NCBI GenBank assembly: GCA_963377175.1
Contig: CAUJNA010003046.1
Coordinates: forward strand, 1 to 64,000
Source: Effrenium voratum
Lineage: Eukaryota; Sar; Dinophyceae; Suessiales; Symbiodiniaceae
Direction of reading: 5' to 3'
Length of the DNA: 64,000 nucleotides
Of this stretch, positions 29,222 through 40,527 are shown in pieces; positions within the stretch are counted from its first letter, which is position 1; each line of letters begins with the position of its first letter. The position numbers and the translations under genes are program-made. The notes beneath the pieces were generated by a model. The model saw only the letters and a program-made list of their open reading frames with translations, was not told the origin of the DNA and made no database searches.

Positions 29222-29388
29222 GGGGTTTTAGAAAGGTGTCGGCTTTGGATGGGCCAGTCTGGGCCTAGCACAAGTGGCAAATCACAACTTCTTACAAACA
29301 CTGGGAAGCACAGAACATGTTTTTCACTTTGTCTACTATGCTAGACCCAGCATGGCGCATCCAAAACCGACACCTTTTCTAAAACCCC
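29222..29388. mobile_element. short element with GGTTTTGGATG-type inverted ends (167 bp)
   Basis: The left end GGGGTTTTAGAAAGGTGTCG at 29222 runs to CTTTGGATG at 29251. The inverse, CATCCAAAACCGACACC to AAAACCCC, occupies 29358-29388: about 30-bp terminal inverted repeats with one or two mismatches. The right flank continues into a short GTAACCCCCA tandem (29390-29411). Confidence 0.8.
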
Positions 29389-29841
29389 CAGTAACCCCCA
29401 GTAACCCCCAAGGAAGCAATTATTTGCTGGGTTTTCTCACGTAAACCTGGGAGTGGGCTTTTATTGCCAGTATTTTGGTCAGTACTTCCTTGAAAGGGGC
29501 CATGCAGTTTCAATGCCAGACACGCTGCAAGGCTCTGACAAACAGTAGTACATGATGCGAGGGACCTTCTCACAGAGCCTCACACAGGTCTAACATGAAC
29601 TTGCATGACCCCAAATATGAAGATAATAAGGGCCCATTCCTGAGGTTTACATGATATTAATGCCCCAAAATAGACTACCGGAATCAAAAACCAGACTACC
29701 ACAATCAATGATCACCGGTTTCGCCTTTTAAGACCGGTTTATTCAACATCTTTCACCCATTCAGGCAACTTCAGGTAAGCATGTGCCTCAGAATTGGTGA
29801 AGCATTTGCGGTATTGCAGGTGAAGCAAAGAGGACACAACA

Positions 29842-29964
29842 GGCCATGGCTCAAAAGCCGGTACCCATAGTGAACATCCCAATCCCCACTAAAATTGGTT
29901 CCAAAATGGGTGGTGAATTCACCTACCAACCAAAATGGGATCCCACTGGTTTTGACCCACAGCC
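29842..29964 (-). mobile_element. family A short inverted-repeat element, copy 1
   Basis: Ends GGCCATGGCTCAAAA and TTTTGACCCACAGCC enclose AACATCCCAATCCCCACTAAA and the core CCAAAATGGGTGGTGAATTC. Orientation opposite to copies 2, 4, 5, 6 and 7. Confidence 0.75.
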
Positions 29965-30125
29965 AACACATTTTCAGGGACCACTCCGAAGAAGCGGCCA
30001 GCGAACGGCCCCGTTTGCGACGCGCAAGGACAAACACATGGCGGTGCTGTCGAAGAGCTCGGGGTTCCCGGAGATCGGACCTGGAACCCGCTCGCTGTCC
30101 GATTCGATCCAATCCAAAGGGGGGG

Positions 30126-30252
30126 CAATTGGTCCCCCAGCGAGCTAGGTGCCAACTTTTACCGTTTCTTTTTGGGTTGGGAGGGTTCCCCTTTACTAAA
30201 ATAGACTACAGAAAGAAGTTGTTACCAACTTCTTCTAACCTCTCTACTGGAG
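30126..30252 (+). repeat. family C dispersed repeat, copy 1
   Basis: CAATTGGT...TTTTACCGTTTCTTTTTGGG, then GGGAGGGTTCCCCTTTACTA, ATAGACTACAGAAAGAAGTTG and CCTCTCTACTGGAG. Nearly identical to 32346-32451. Confidence 0.75.
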
Positions 30253-30805
30253 GATCTTTTTGGGCAACACATTTAAGTAGTACCGCCAGGGCCATGGGTT
30301 TGTCCTTTTGAGAATGGGCAAAAGTGGGAAACTCCTCTTGGACATGTGCCAAACTTTTGCTAAAGGCGGAAAAAGAACGGCCCTGGAGTCTACCACATGG
30401 GACGGTGTCAATCCCCTAGATCGAACTCATCTTTGTGGGAGATGATGTTGGAAAAGGGAACCTTGCCCATTTGTCATAGGATCCCCCAAGCCAGGGTTTG
30501 CCTTCTGAACTTCCCGCCCGAACGGGAGATTGGCGATCCAGGATGTTCCTCCAAAAAAGGTTTGGTTGGTTTTGAAGGGCAACCCACAGGCGTCACTAGT
30601 TTTGTTTTGTATGCACCATCAATGAAACCTGAAGCTTAGACTTGGGGTGAGGGCCTTTCATAGAGATGCCACCAATGTGAGGATTGCAGTCAAGGGTCAT
30701 CAGCATGACTTTTTGCGAGTGTTTTTTGCGATGGCGCAGCTGGGGTTTTTCAAGTCAGTGGTTCCGGTGACCCTTTCGGAAAAGGGTTTCCCTTCTAGGT
30801 CCCCA

Positions 30806-30882
30806 GTAGTGCCCTTTTAGCCTTTTTTGGGGGGAGGGTTCCCCTACATAGACTACAGAAAAAAGGGTACCCTTATTCTTCC
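30806..30882 (+). repeat. family C dispersed repeat, copy 2 (short)
   Basis: AGTAGTGCCCTTTTAGCC, GGGGGGAGGGTTCCCCTAC and ATAGACTACAGAAAAAAGGG: a diverged, shortened version of the family C core. Confidence 0.6.
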
Positions 30883-31054
30883 CTTGCATCTCCTTTGCCA
30901 GCGACCAAATCTGTCCCCTTGTGCCAGGGGTTGGAGCAACTTCCTATCCAGTTTCCAGGCGCTGAGGTTTGCTTGGCTGAGGCGCTGGCTGGATTGTGGC
31001 CATCTCCCGACACAAGGAGCAGAACAAGCGTCTTGGACCTCTTGGACAATTGCC

Positions 31055-31175
31055 ATATGGCCGTGGGTCAACACCAACGGTACGTACCATTTTGGGGAAG
31101 GTGCACCACCCATTTTGGTCCATCGGGGATTGGGATGTTCACTGGGGGTACGGGGTTTCGACCCACGCCCATATG
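31055..31175 (+). mobile_element. family A element, copy 2
   Basis: ATATGGCCGTGGGTCAACACC at the left, inverted as CGACCCACGCCCATATG at the right; core GTGCACCACCCATTTTGGTC and GGGGATTGGGATGTTCACTG. Confidence 0.8.
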
Positions 31176-31306
31176 TGTTGGGTAGTTTTCTCGCTTGCCC
31201 AACGCCGACCTGTCAACATTTTGGTTTCCCCTTGGTCCATTCGTAGTGGCCCCGAAAGATTCTAACTTTCAGGTCTGCACTGGGCGACGGAGTCTTAGCA
31301 TGCTTG

Positions 31307-31434
31307 CATGGCCATGGGTCAAAAACCCATGCTTCCGGTGAACATCCCAATCCAACCACTAAAATTGGTTCTAAAATGGGTGAATTCACTACCCCAAATG
31401 GGATCCCATTGGTTTTGACAACCACAGCCGCATG
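31307..31434 (-). mobile_element. family A element, copy 3
   Basis: CATGGCCATGGGTCAAAAACC at the left and TTTTGACAACCACAGCCGCATG at the right (ends shown in part), with AAAATTGGTTCTAAAATGGG in the core. Confidence 0.75.
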
Positions 31435-31602
31435 TTTCTCTGCAAAAGCGCGGGAGCTGCGGGAGCTTTTTGCTCGTGCCGCCGGAGATTCTCAGGTCGA
31501 TGCACCCGTTTTCAATCCGTTGGTGTGTGTTCCCCCCAAAACAAATCACCCTGGGGCACTCCCACGAACCAAAGTAATCACAATGTCAATGCCCTGTATC
31601 TG

Positions 31603-31710
31603 GTTGTGGTTGTCAAAACCAATGGTACCATTTGGGGTAGGTGCACCACCCATTTTAGTCTATTTTAGTGGGGATTGGGATGTTCACTGGAAGTACGGGA
31701 TTTTGACCAT
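31603..31710 (+). mobile_element. family A element, copy 4
   Basis: GTTGTGGTTGTCAAAACCAA to GGGATTTTGACCAT, with the complete core GGTGCACCACCCATTTTAGT; the outermost end bases are eroded. Confidence 0.7.
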
Positions 31711-32345
31711 CAGGAGAAAACAGGTTTTGCCACAAAACACCACAGAAAAACAAAGGAAGACGACTCACGAAAAAAGGAGGAAATCCAGCAATGCTCAATC
31801 AAAGAGAACTAGATCTATAGATCAACATCACAAAAGGAAGTTCCAGCAATACTACAACTCAGATCCAGCAATACCAACGAAAAGGGGCTGAAAGCCAACA
31901 ATAGAAAATTAAATTATTCGAAACTCAACTTTGGGCCGAGCAATGCCAAGCAGTTTGCCATGTTCGGCCCGTTTGATTCGAGGTATTTTGACAAGCTGCT
32001 GCAAGAGAGCGCGTCCCGGCAGCCTGTTTTGGAGTGAACCGCTTGTGCCGGCTGGAGCCCTTAGATTTCCTTAGAAGCGTCCTTGAAGCCCAGTATTAGA
32101 CTCAAGGGGTGTACTCATCTTTTGTCAGCTTGGACGCTCCAAAATGGCTCAACCTTTTTGGTTTGCCTGCAGAACCCGCAGAACGGGGCGCCCACTCCAA
32201 GGGGCGCACCCACATGGAGCCCCCAGGATCCAGGTGCTTTGGATTTGACGCCAGGGTCCGGGAAGCCAAAGAGCTGGTCGACAGCGGCAGGCGTGGACGT
32301 TTGTACGGGGGGTCACCGAACAACTGAGTCAACTGGGTCCCCGAG

Positions 32346-32451
32346 CAATTGGTGCCCTTTTACCGTTTCTTTTTGGGTTGGGAGGGTTCCCATTTACTAA
32401 AATAGACTACAGAAAGAAGTTGGTACCCTCATTTTAACCTCTCTACTGGAG
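32346..32451 (+). repeat. family C dispersed repeat, copy 3
   Basis: CAATTGGTGCCCTTTTACCG, TTTCTTTTTGGGTTGGGAGG, then AATAGACTACAGAAAGAAGT and CCTCTCTACTGGAG. Confidence 0.75.
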
Positions 32452-32583
32452 ACCTAGACAAAAACGCCAACCAAGGAGGCCGCGCTCTATCTAATTCTCG
32501 TCCGAGAAACGTCCTCACTTCTGAGTTTCTCGACTTGATGCTTTTTGCGAGGACAGTTACTTGGTGAACAGCAAGGTCAGCTT

Positions 32584-32652
32584 TGGGTGTGTCTTTTTTG
32601 AGGGTGCCCCCTTTTTTGGGTTGCTTCAAGCAAACACCAAAAAGACACCCCC
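32584..32652. mobile_element. family D short inverted-repeat element, copy 1
   Basis: TGGGTGTGTCTTTTTTGAGGG and the inverse CAAACACCAAAAAGACACCCC, followed by a long C run (32650-32662). Confidence 0.6.
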
Positions 32653-32880
32653 CCCCCCCCCCGCATTTTGGGGGGGTCCGGCCTTAAAAAGACGAGCCAC
32701 CCATTTGCTTTCTTGCCCTTCGCCGATCAGGTGTGAGCACCTTTGCCACTTCATCGCCTTGAAATTCAAGGCTCCCACCGATCGCGCCGATCGCGCCGAT
32801 CGACATTGCGGCGTTGTTTTTGTGTTTGGTTTTGTGCTTCACGTTTGTTCAGCATCTTTTGCTTGGCGGTCTTGGAATAT

Positions 32881-32917
32881 GTTTGTTTGTTTGTCCGTCC
32901 GTCCGTCCGTCCGTCTG
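32881..32917 (+). repeat. GTTT / GTCC microsatellite
   Basis: TTTGTTTGTCCGTCCGTCCG and further GTCC units; simple tetranucleotide repeat. Confidence 0.8.
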
Positions 32918-33298
32918 GCTGTTTTTTCTTTGTTTGCGTGCTTGCTTGCTCAGCCGCAAGAACAACTGGAACCAGGGACTCGAACAGGCCTTCGAGCAGC
33001 AAAAGCCTTCGCGCGGCAAGAAGCGCAACGTGGGAGCATGCCGGCCAGAACAGGAATCCGCCCCCCATCCTTGCTCGCACGCCCGGCCCCCGGTTTCTTG
33101 TTTGCCCAAAACCTGGCTGTGCGCCTTGGGCGCTCTGACTGTGCTTTTTTAGTGGGTCCATTTCATTTTTCAGATCGGAGTACAAGAGCGGCCTTCAAGC
33201 TGTTTGTGTTTTCCCAAGCTCGCCGCGGGCAGGCGGCATGGTTCAGAAAGCCTCTAACCGTGGCGTGTCATGTTTGACACGGGTGGCATGTCCCAACT

Positions 33299-33422
33299 GG
33301 CTGTGGTTGTCAACGCCAAAGGGATCCCATTTTGGGGTAGGTGAATTCACCACTCATTTTAGTCTATTTCAATGGGGGTTGGGATGTTCACTGGGGGGTA
33401 ACCGGGCTTTTGACCCATGGCC
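33299..33422 (+). mobile_element. family A element, copy 5
   Basis: GGCTGTGGTTGTCAACGCC to GGGCTTTTGACCCATGGCC, with core GGTGAATTCACCACTCATTT. Confidence 0.75.
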
Positions 33423-34262
33423 AACGCAATCTCTGGCCGCTTCCGCTGGCATCAGGAGGACAGCAGCTTCCAGCTCTCCAACAACTTGAGCATCTTGGCT
33501 TCGGCCAGCGAACCGACGGCCTTGGTGGTCCCATGGTCCCATGGGATGCGGGCTTCTTTTTTCTTCTGTTTCTGGGGTTGAGGGGGATGGCAGGCACTTT
33601 TTCGGTTTTTCCTCTGACGCGGCCACAGTTTGTGAGCGACTCCATGACAGGAGCCAACTTTGTTTGGTTGAAAGCCCAAGTCACTTGCTGTGCCTGCACA
33701 TGTCGAGATTCTTGCAATAAAAGTTTAAAAGGGGGATGTCGCCTGAAATACTGTGTTGACCCCCAACTTGTTGGTTTTCTCCTTCCTTTAGATGGCGTTC
33801 TCTCTTTTGGGAACAGGGGTGTGTTTGGATGGTTTCAGGCACTTGGGATGAGATGTTCGCAAGTCTAGCTGAAGATGCCCCAGTGGCGGGTTGCCTTTAG
33901 CTGGACGTGGTTTCTCTCGAAATCGAGCGAGCCAGAACGTGGCACTGTACGGATGTTTGGGGCTTTTTGGCTCGTTGTGCTGTTTTGCCCTGTCGCTCAT
34001 TCTTAATGTGGCCTAGTGCTGGCGTTTCTTTCTGGTGGCACATGTTTCGCCCGAGAAGATAAGGTCTTGGGTTGCATACAGGCCAGAAAAAGGTTTCCCT
34101 TTTGGACCATCCGTATTTTGCCAAATTGTAGTGGGCACCATTTGTCAGCCCAACTGTGGCTGGACATTTTCCACTTTGTGCGGTTGGGATGGATAGAGCA
34201 CGTGGGATAAACCACCAATAAGAAGCGTTCAAAAGTCGTATGGACCCTGTTTGGGTCCGTAT

Positions 34263-34437
34263 GGGTGTGTCTTTTTGTAGGGCACCCAAACAAATTGTTC
34301 CTTGAAAACCACCGCAAAAGGGGTCCCCCCTAAAAAATGGTGGTTTCCTTTTGGTGTTGAATGAAAACCACCACAAAAGGGGTCTGCTCCTTGAAAACCA
34401 CCCCCAAAGGGGTCCCCCAAAAAACCGGAACACACCC
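34263..34437. mobile_element. family D element, copy 2, with internal repeats
   Basis: GGGTGTGTCTTTTTG at the left and GGAACACACCC at the right. Inside, three diverged units of TTGAAAACCACC...AAAGGGGTC(C) (34300, 34362 and 34391 regions) give a nested structure. Confidence 0.6.
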
Positions 34438-35886
34438 ATTTTTTTTGGTTCGCCGCCCCGATTTTTGGAGCTTTTGGAGCTGGGAGTCGGGGGGATTCGG
34501 GCCCGGGGATGGAGGCTGCGAGTGGGGGATCGCCCACCGCCTGGACGTGGACACCAGCGGCTTCTCGGGCCAAAGAGTTCCCACTGGTTACATGGAAGTG
34601 CAAAAAGGCCCTGAGTCTTTCTACAGGGGTGTGTGCACGTCCATGTTAGCTGGCCTTTTTGTAGGTGGGACGCCCCCCCAAAAAAATGGGCGGGCTTTCC
34701 TTTTAGTTTCCTGTTTTTGAGCCACGGAAAAGAGGGGTGCCCTCAAACAAAGACGCGCCCAATGGATGGCTTGGATTGCTGGTTTACTAAAGAGGGGGTG
34801 GTTTCACATCCACCAACTAGGGGGTACCTGCGTCGAGGTTCGTTAAGAGGCGAAAGACGGCGAGGGGATTGATCCGATCTCCTTTCGATGGATCGGGACC
34901 CAGTCAGGGGATCAATCCCAAGAGGGACTGGGAATCGGCGTGTCTAACCCAGAAAGGTACCAAACCAGCCACTTTAAAGGGACGCACTACCACTTTAAAG
35001 GGGCGCATTTAACGTGCTCCAATTGGTTCTTTATGGAAGTCTCTTGACTTGTTGCCAAATTGAACGCCAAAGGAAGCTGTCTAACGGGTTCGAACGAAGG
35101 TACGAGACTCCCTTGAACATCGTCTTGAAACTTGCGTCAGAGCCCCAAGAGAAAGCAGTCCACATACCCCTTTGCCACGTCAGTTGACGTTCGGGTACGT
35201 TTAAGCTTCCCTCGGCCTTGTTGCCAAAGCCCAGATGAAATACCAGATCCGCATATGTCGATCCAATAATTAAGTGGTCCAATTGAGTATTTCTCAAAAG
35301 GGGCCAACCAGGTAGGTTGCCCTAGTGTGAATATTTCAACATCACCGTATTTCAACAACTGATGAGTTTTGTGGCCAAAGACCGATCAGTTTACTGGACG
35401 TTCAACGAGGGATGGCCATGCAGCATATTGTTCGGCATTGGTTGATGCATGATGAAGCTCGTCTTGATTTGTGATTGAACTGTTGTTGGTTGTTTCAACG
35501 CCAGTGAGAAAAGCTTAGAATTTGGTCATTGCTGTTGAGTGCTCCATTAACTTGTCTGTGTTTGGTGATTAGCATTTCTTGAGTAACCAAGCCTGGCTTG
35601 TGTAATAATAAAACTTTCCGTGTTGGCTGTAGGTGGTTGGAACCCAACTCCCACCCCATTTCTTCCAGGGAGAGTCAAATGCCTCGGTTTCAGAAAGCTT
35701 CGAATCACCCCACCCCCGGTCTCGGGAAGAACAAATAGCGGCCTGAGGAGCCATCATGATCGGAAAGACGGCCGAAGGCGCTGGTTTTGGGTCCCCCGAC
35801 CCAATTGGCTGAACCCACTCGGCTGGCTGAAAAAACGTCTTCCAAGCCCCGAGTCATGTTTAACTCGGTGCGAGAAGTAGGGACAG

Positions 35887-35994
35887 CAATGAACCCAGGT
35901 GCCCTAGGAAGATTTCCTTTAAGTGCACCTGGGTTCATTGTTTGAAATCACCAGTTGGTTCACCAGTTGGTCATTCCATTTCTCATTCTCTGAG
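35887..35994 (+). repeat. family F repeat, copy 1, with perfect 16-bp hairpin
   Basis: CAATGAACCCAGGTGC (35887-35902) is inverted exactly at 35925-35940. It is followed by GGTCATTCCATTTCTCATTC, shared with 45055 and 61710. Confidence 0.65.
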
Positions 35995-36167
35995 CAAGTT
36001 AAGTCCCAAAGGATCCCTGAGCTCAGAGGTTTGGATCATGGAGATGGACCCTCGGGTTTCGCTCTCAGGGGCCCAGTTCCCGACCAGGCCGTCTTTTGTT
36101 TTGTTGAAGCCTACTTTGAGCGTTGAGATGATGCGGCTTCCCATGTTTGATGGAATCCCATCACCTC

Positions 36168-36187
36168 CACCCCCCCCCCCCCCCCCG
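36168..36187 (+). repeat. poly-C run
   Basis: CCACC followed by an uninterrupted run of C residues; one of several long G/C runs in this gene-poor part (also near 32650 and 40450). Confidence 0.7.
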
Positions 36188-37151
36188 GTTTAGGGTCTTG
36201 TTTTGGGGGAAGCAAGGGGATGGTTTCCTCACACTCGAGCGCATGTTCAGCCAAGACAGGGTGGTTTGCAGACACACGAGGTCGTGTTTCGCAATAGAAC
36301 CCTGGTTCCCCCCGATTAGTAAGCAGAAACGTGGCAGCTTCCTCTTGACTTCTCTTTCAACTTATCCCATGTTGGGGCACCCCGATGTTGGTATCCTTTA
36401 GAGAGGGAACGAAAATGGCAACGCGGGGACTCTCATAGCGCACCCTCACTTTGTAATTTGGCGGCTTGAGGCAGGCTGCGTGGGTTGCTGATAAGCAAAG
36501 GCTGCACTTCGGTTTGAGGGATTTTTGGCTTAGGGCTACTTCCTTTTTGGTATGTTTGGGTTGCTGGACGTGCTTTGAATATGTGTTTATTCAGCCCCTT
36601 AGATGGCTCAAACGTCGTGTTGGTATGGTGTTTAGGTATTTGATTTGTTGTGCTGTAGCTTTCTTCAACAGGGCTATGTTACGAACAAATATGGTGTTGT
36701 TTGTCATGCGATTTTGTCGGTCATATCCAGTCTGTTCGTTCGAGGTTCCGCAGAAGCCAGAGCAGGAAGTTCCGCATGTGCATATCCCACTTCGCTCCAA
36801 AGAAGCCCTTCAGGCTTGCTTATCAATGGGTCTGAGTTTGGGAGACAGGGAGCAGGGGGAGCGGGGGGTTCGGGCAGCGAGGGGAGTGGATCCCGTGGCA
36901 GTACAGGTTGCATACTTTGCCCGTGGCGCACCATGGATGTTTCCGCGAGTGAAGTCTTTTGGGGGCCAAGGTGGCAATTTTTAGACACATAGTCCACCAG
37001 AATAATACGGACCGCAGGCAGGGCAACCCATTTTGGGGGGGTTACCCTGCTTTTGAAGCCGGAAAACCCCCGAAGAATGGCTCAAGCAGGTTTTTCTTTT
37101 GGTTTTCCCCTTAAAGCAACCCAAAAAACGGTTGGAGCCTCCCCCAAAAAG

Positions 37152-37283
37152 TGGCTGTGGGCCAAAACCAATGGGATCCCATTTTGGTGTAGGTGATTTC
37201 ACCACCCATTTTCGAACCTATTTTAGTGGTTGGTTTGAATCGGATGTTGACTGGGGGTACGATTTTGATTCTGACCCATGGCC
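37152..37283 (+). mobile_element. family A element, copy 6
   Basis: TGGCTGTGGGCCAAAACCAA to TCTGACCCATGGCC, with the core GTGATTTCACCACCCATTTT and an extended right half. Confidence 0.7.
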
Positions 37284-37307
37284 TGTTGTGTCCTTTCAAG
37301 TTTTTTT

Positions 37308-37415
37308 TTTTGTAAAGCCACCCAAACAACTTGGGTTTTCCCTGTAAAGCCACCCAAAAAACTGGGGGTTCCCCTTTAAAGCCACCCAAAAAACGCAGGG
37401 TTTTCCCTTTAACAC
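37308..37415 (+). repeat. three tandem units of about 34 bp
   Basis: GTAAAGCCACCCAAACAACT, GTAAAGCCACCCAAAAAACT and TTAAAGCCACCCAAAAAACG occur in succession, each followed by a GGG(T)TTTCCC-type word. Confidence 0.65.
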
Positions 37416-37688
37416 CCCCCAACACACGCGGGGGCGCCTCCCCAAAAAAGGTCAGAAATCAGAGCCAAGCCCCACCCAACTGGAGGCTTCCGGCACTTGC
37501 GGGAGGCCTTCTCCAGCCACGTGGTGCCGGGACGCCGAGCGATCGGCCGCCGGAGGTCCGCCAATTGGATCCCCAAAAGCTTCGGACTGGGGGGTTAAAT
37601 AAAGCCAAAACTGGGGGGCCACAAAAGGGTGGTGGGGGCTCAAAAGGTTTTGGTGTTGTGATATTCTTTTGAAGTGAGGTGCCTCGAA

Positions 37689-38010
37689 CCCAGGCCTGTT
37701 TCCAAGAAATATTGGAATCTTCCACACAGCGACTCTATGACCTGTGCTGCTGCCGTCTGCGAAGTGGAACACCTTGAACTTCTCCGTCTTCTCGCAAGCA
37801 TAGCCCTCCGGGAGCGATTTCGAATACTCTGCTCGCCACTTCCTCGAATGCATACAGGAAGTGCAAGCGGTATCCACCAAGGCCACATGCGACTGGTTGA
37901 TGCCGGTGCCATCGTCCGTGAGCTGATGATGAACCTCAAGGTAGTAGACAATGGTACGCTCGTATCAGCAATAAAATAATTCTGCGGACATTTTAACCTT
38001 CGGGGGCAAG
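37689..38010 (-). pseudogene. copia-type retrotransposon protease remnant
   Basis: Minus-strand translation reads YYLEVHHQLTDDGTGINQSH, then ALVDTACTSCMHSRKW, and ends with VFHFADGSS and VWKIPIFLGN. The VDTAC motif followed by S..S..W and, some 45 residues on, the F.F..G and IP..LG segments are the layout of the aspartic protease in dinoflagellate copia-like polyproteins. No integrase or reverse transcriptase frame is seen on either side, so this is an isolated fragment. Recognition rests on motif pattern only. Confidence 0.5.
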
Positions 38011-38678
38011 ATACCATGTTGCGCACAGAGTGCGTTGTTTTGTCCACGAGCACGCTAACGTACACGAGCACGGCAGATATAGAAAGTGAGATAGCTACAT
38101 TGGAAGCGTTAGCTGACAATGTACCAGGTATAGATATAGCTATTTGGTTCAATTGTGGGGGGGGGATGGGGTGGAAATGTGTTTGTTTCATTTTAGCTTG
38201 TACTAGATTTCTGTCGGATTCAAGCAATTTGGCTTGGCCAAAGCTTGTTGTTCCGGTTGTTGGTGGAACAATCAAATCGAGATGAGTTGCGCAGACCATT
38301 GTGAACCCCTGATTGAACGCCCCCCCCCACATAATACTATGGGGGAGGCCTTGCCTTGCTTCGTTGGGTTCCAGAGAATCCAGCGAATCATGCTTAAGCA
38401 CAACAAGCAGAAAGTGTTCATCATGTGTCTTTCGGGCTCCCTTACGGTCTGGGTGCAATGGCCGCCGCACGAATCCGGCTTTTAATTCATTTATATAATT
38501 GTTACCCAAGTTAAGGGAAAGTCAATTTGCAAAGCGGGTCAGGTTGGCTCCTCTCGGTAAAGGCTCTAAGCGCCCCGCTTTACAAGTCACGCGTTCGTCC
38601 CGGAGCCGCGCTGGGATATGTTTTTTGCGCTGATGTCCATGATCCAAAGGTACAAGAGCCTCAGGACCTGACACTATT

Positions 38679-38797
38679 TGGGTGTGTCTCAAAATGAGGG
38701 ACCCGACCAACTGGTTGGTTTCCTTTTGCTTTTCCATTGAAACCATCACAAGGGGATTCCCTATGTTTGACATCCCCATTCGTTTAAAGACACCCCA
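38679..38797. mobile_element. family D element, copy 3
   Basis: TTGGGTGTGTCTCAAAATGAGG at the left and the inverse AAAGACACCCCAG at the right, with GGTTTCCTTTTGCTTTTCCA inside. Confidence 0.55.
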
Positions 38798-38985
38798 GTT
38801 GCAAGCTTAGCAAGCAATGAACCACCAAGACCTTCCTGAAATGCCCCTTTGGCTACGCGCAATAGGAAGATGGTGGACCACATGCAGTCAAATCCCATAG
38901 GACTACCCCCATTAGTTCGTTTTTGAATGTGGTCGAGCAAGCCAGCAGGAATCCTCGGGAATCCCTTGCCAACAAACAAGGACAA

Positions 38986-39107
38986 TATGATATATATATA
39001 TATGATACATACATATATATATATATATGTATGATACATATATATATATATATATGATATATATGATACATATATATATATATATATATGATATATATAT
39101 ATATGTA
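38986..39107 (+). repeat. AT microsatellite with GATACA interruptions
   Basis: Long ATATATAT tracts broken by TATGATACATA words; self-complementary, so hairpins are possible. Open frames here (Tyr/Ile repeats) are artefacts. Confidence 0.9.
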
Positions 39108-39400
39108 TGCAATGGATCGCTGGATTTGCATCCTGGGATTGCTTTTCTTTCATACTCGGCGCCGTTGGCCTCCTCCCCGCTTGAGGTTCAAGGAGTACCT
39201 CTGCCTGGTCCACGGTGCTGTGAAGGAGAGCAGCGGCGAGGCGAACCGGTCTCAACGTCACGGGTTCCTTCGGCCGGGAAGCGCACCAAAACTCGGTCAC
39301 CCGGAAGGCGGTGAGGGCTCAAATTTCACTAGGGTGTGGCTCAAAATTCAATAGGGCAAACCGCAGGTGTGAGTCTTTGGTTCCAGTGACCAAAGGTGCC

Positions 39401-39517
39401 ATTTGGCTGTGGGTCAAACGTAGGCATCCAAAATGGCTTGCCCTGGCAAATGGAAAGACAAAAACCGGCGTTTTTGTTGTGTTTCTGGTGATTTAGTTTT
39501 GACCCATACCCACATGG
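39401..39517. mobile_element. family B short inverted-repeat element, copy 1
   Basis: ATTTGGCTGTGGGTCAAACG at the left, TTTTGACCCATACCCACATGG at the right, with GCTTGCCCTGGCAAATGGAA inside. Confidence 0.65.
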
Positions 39518-40527
39518 GGTACACCAAAAACTGGGGCCGATGGCTGAAAGGTCCTTTGCCAAAAGGTGTTTAAATGCAAAGAGTCGTAGAAATGAAGCGT
39601 GGGAAGCCTTGGGGTGTTTGGTTCTCGAGATGTCCTTCCGGGTGAGTGCCTCCACTATTTGATCGATCAGCTGTCACAGCCACGTGAAACTATAAGCGGC
39701 GCCGGGGAAACTTTCATTCGACTTAGCCACGTTTCTACTTGAGGCATCTTTGGATGTCAGCATCAAGTGGGTTTGCAGGAAAAAAACATAAAACATCGGA
39801 CCCCCCCACCCTCATCCCCCCCAAAGGCGATTCCACCAACCCCCAACTCCACTCCCCCAAAAATGTTCTCGAAACTGGAGGGCCCCTCGGTTTTTCCCCA
39901 ATCGCCTGCGGGTGCGAGTCGCTTCCAGGTGAATCAGCCCATCCTTTGGGACTGCGGCACCAACACCTCGCGCCTGGGTCGAAGACGGGGGGACCCTGCC
40001 ACCTTTCGACCCCAAGCATAGGTCGCCTTTTCGGTTAGCTTGATTAAACGGGTTTTATATGGTTTTATAGTCCATTGGGAAATGCATCTATGTGTCCAAA
40101 GGGCCACCTGCGCCCCCAACTTTCTTTCTTTTTTCGCCGGACCAAGAGGTAAGAAGTTGAATGGAGCAGCAGGTTTGGGGTTGGCAAAACCTGGCCCCCC
40201 AAAGCGAACTTCGGGCTTCGCTTCTGGGAAGCTCGCTTGCGAAGTCACCGCGTTTGATCTGGAGCTCACCTGAGGGAAACACAGCTTCGGTGGATTTCTC
40301 ATTTCTGAATGCAGAATGTGCCCAGATTTGATTTGACCCTCTGGTTTTTCCGGTCAATTTTTGCTGCCAATAGCTTAACCTATGATTTCTGGGTCAAAAC
40401 GGGGCAAGTGAGAAAACATAAGCTTGTAATGTTGACCCCGTATTAGTATGTAACCCCCCCCCCCCCCCTCGAAGGTCGGGAAGGTTTTGGGGGGGAATAT
40501 TTTTTGCCACCCCCCCCTAAATAATCT

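Larger units (their letters stand above)
29965..31054. other. gene-free stretch with family C copies
   Basis: No gene. Contains family C copies at 30126-30252 and 30806-30882; otherwise no recognisable structure. Confidence 0.45.

Noticed and set aside
37640..38509. Minus-strand open frame of 289 codons
   Set aside because: It overlaps the protease-like translation in another phase, has no motif, and crosses simple-sequence words; the protease frame explains the coding signal better.
38546..38609. tRNA-like sequence: GGCTCC...GGAGCC ends, TTTACAA loop (anticodon TAC) and GCGTTCGTCCC
   Set aside because: Only 64 nt, the D arm and most anticodon-stem pairs do not form, and the B-box is off at one position. 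Possibly a decayed tRNA-derived repeat, not a tRNA gene.
38761..39300. Minus-strand frame rich in Tyr and Ile
   Set aside because: Produced by the AT microsatellite at 38986-39107.
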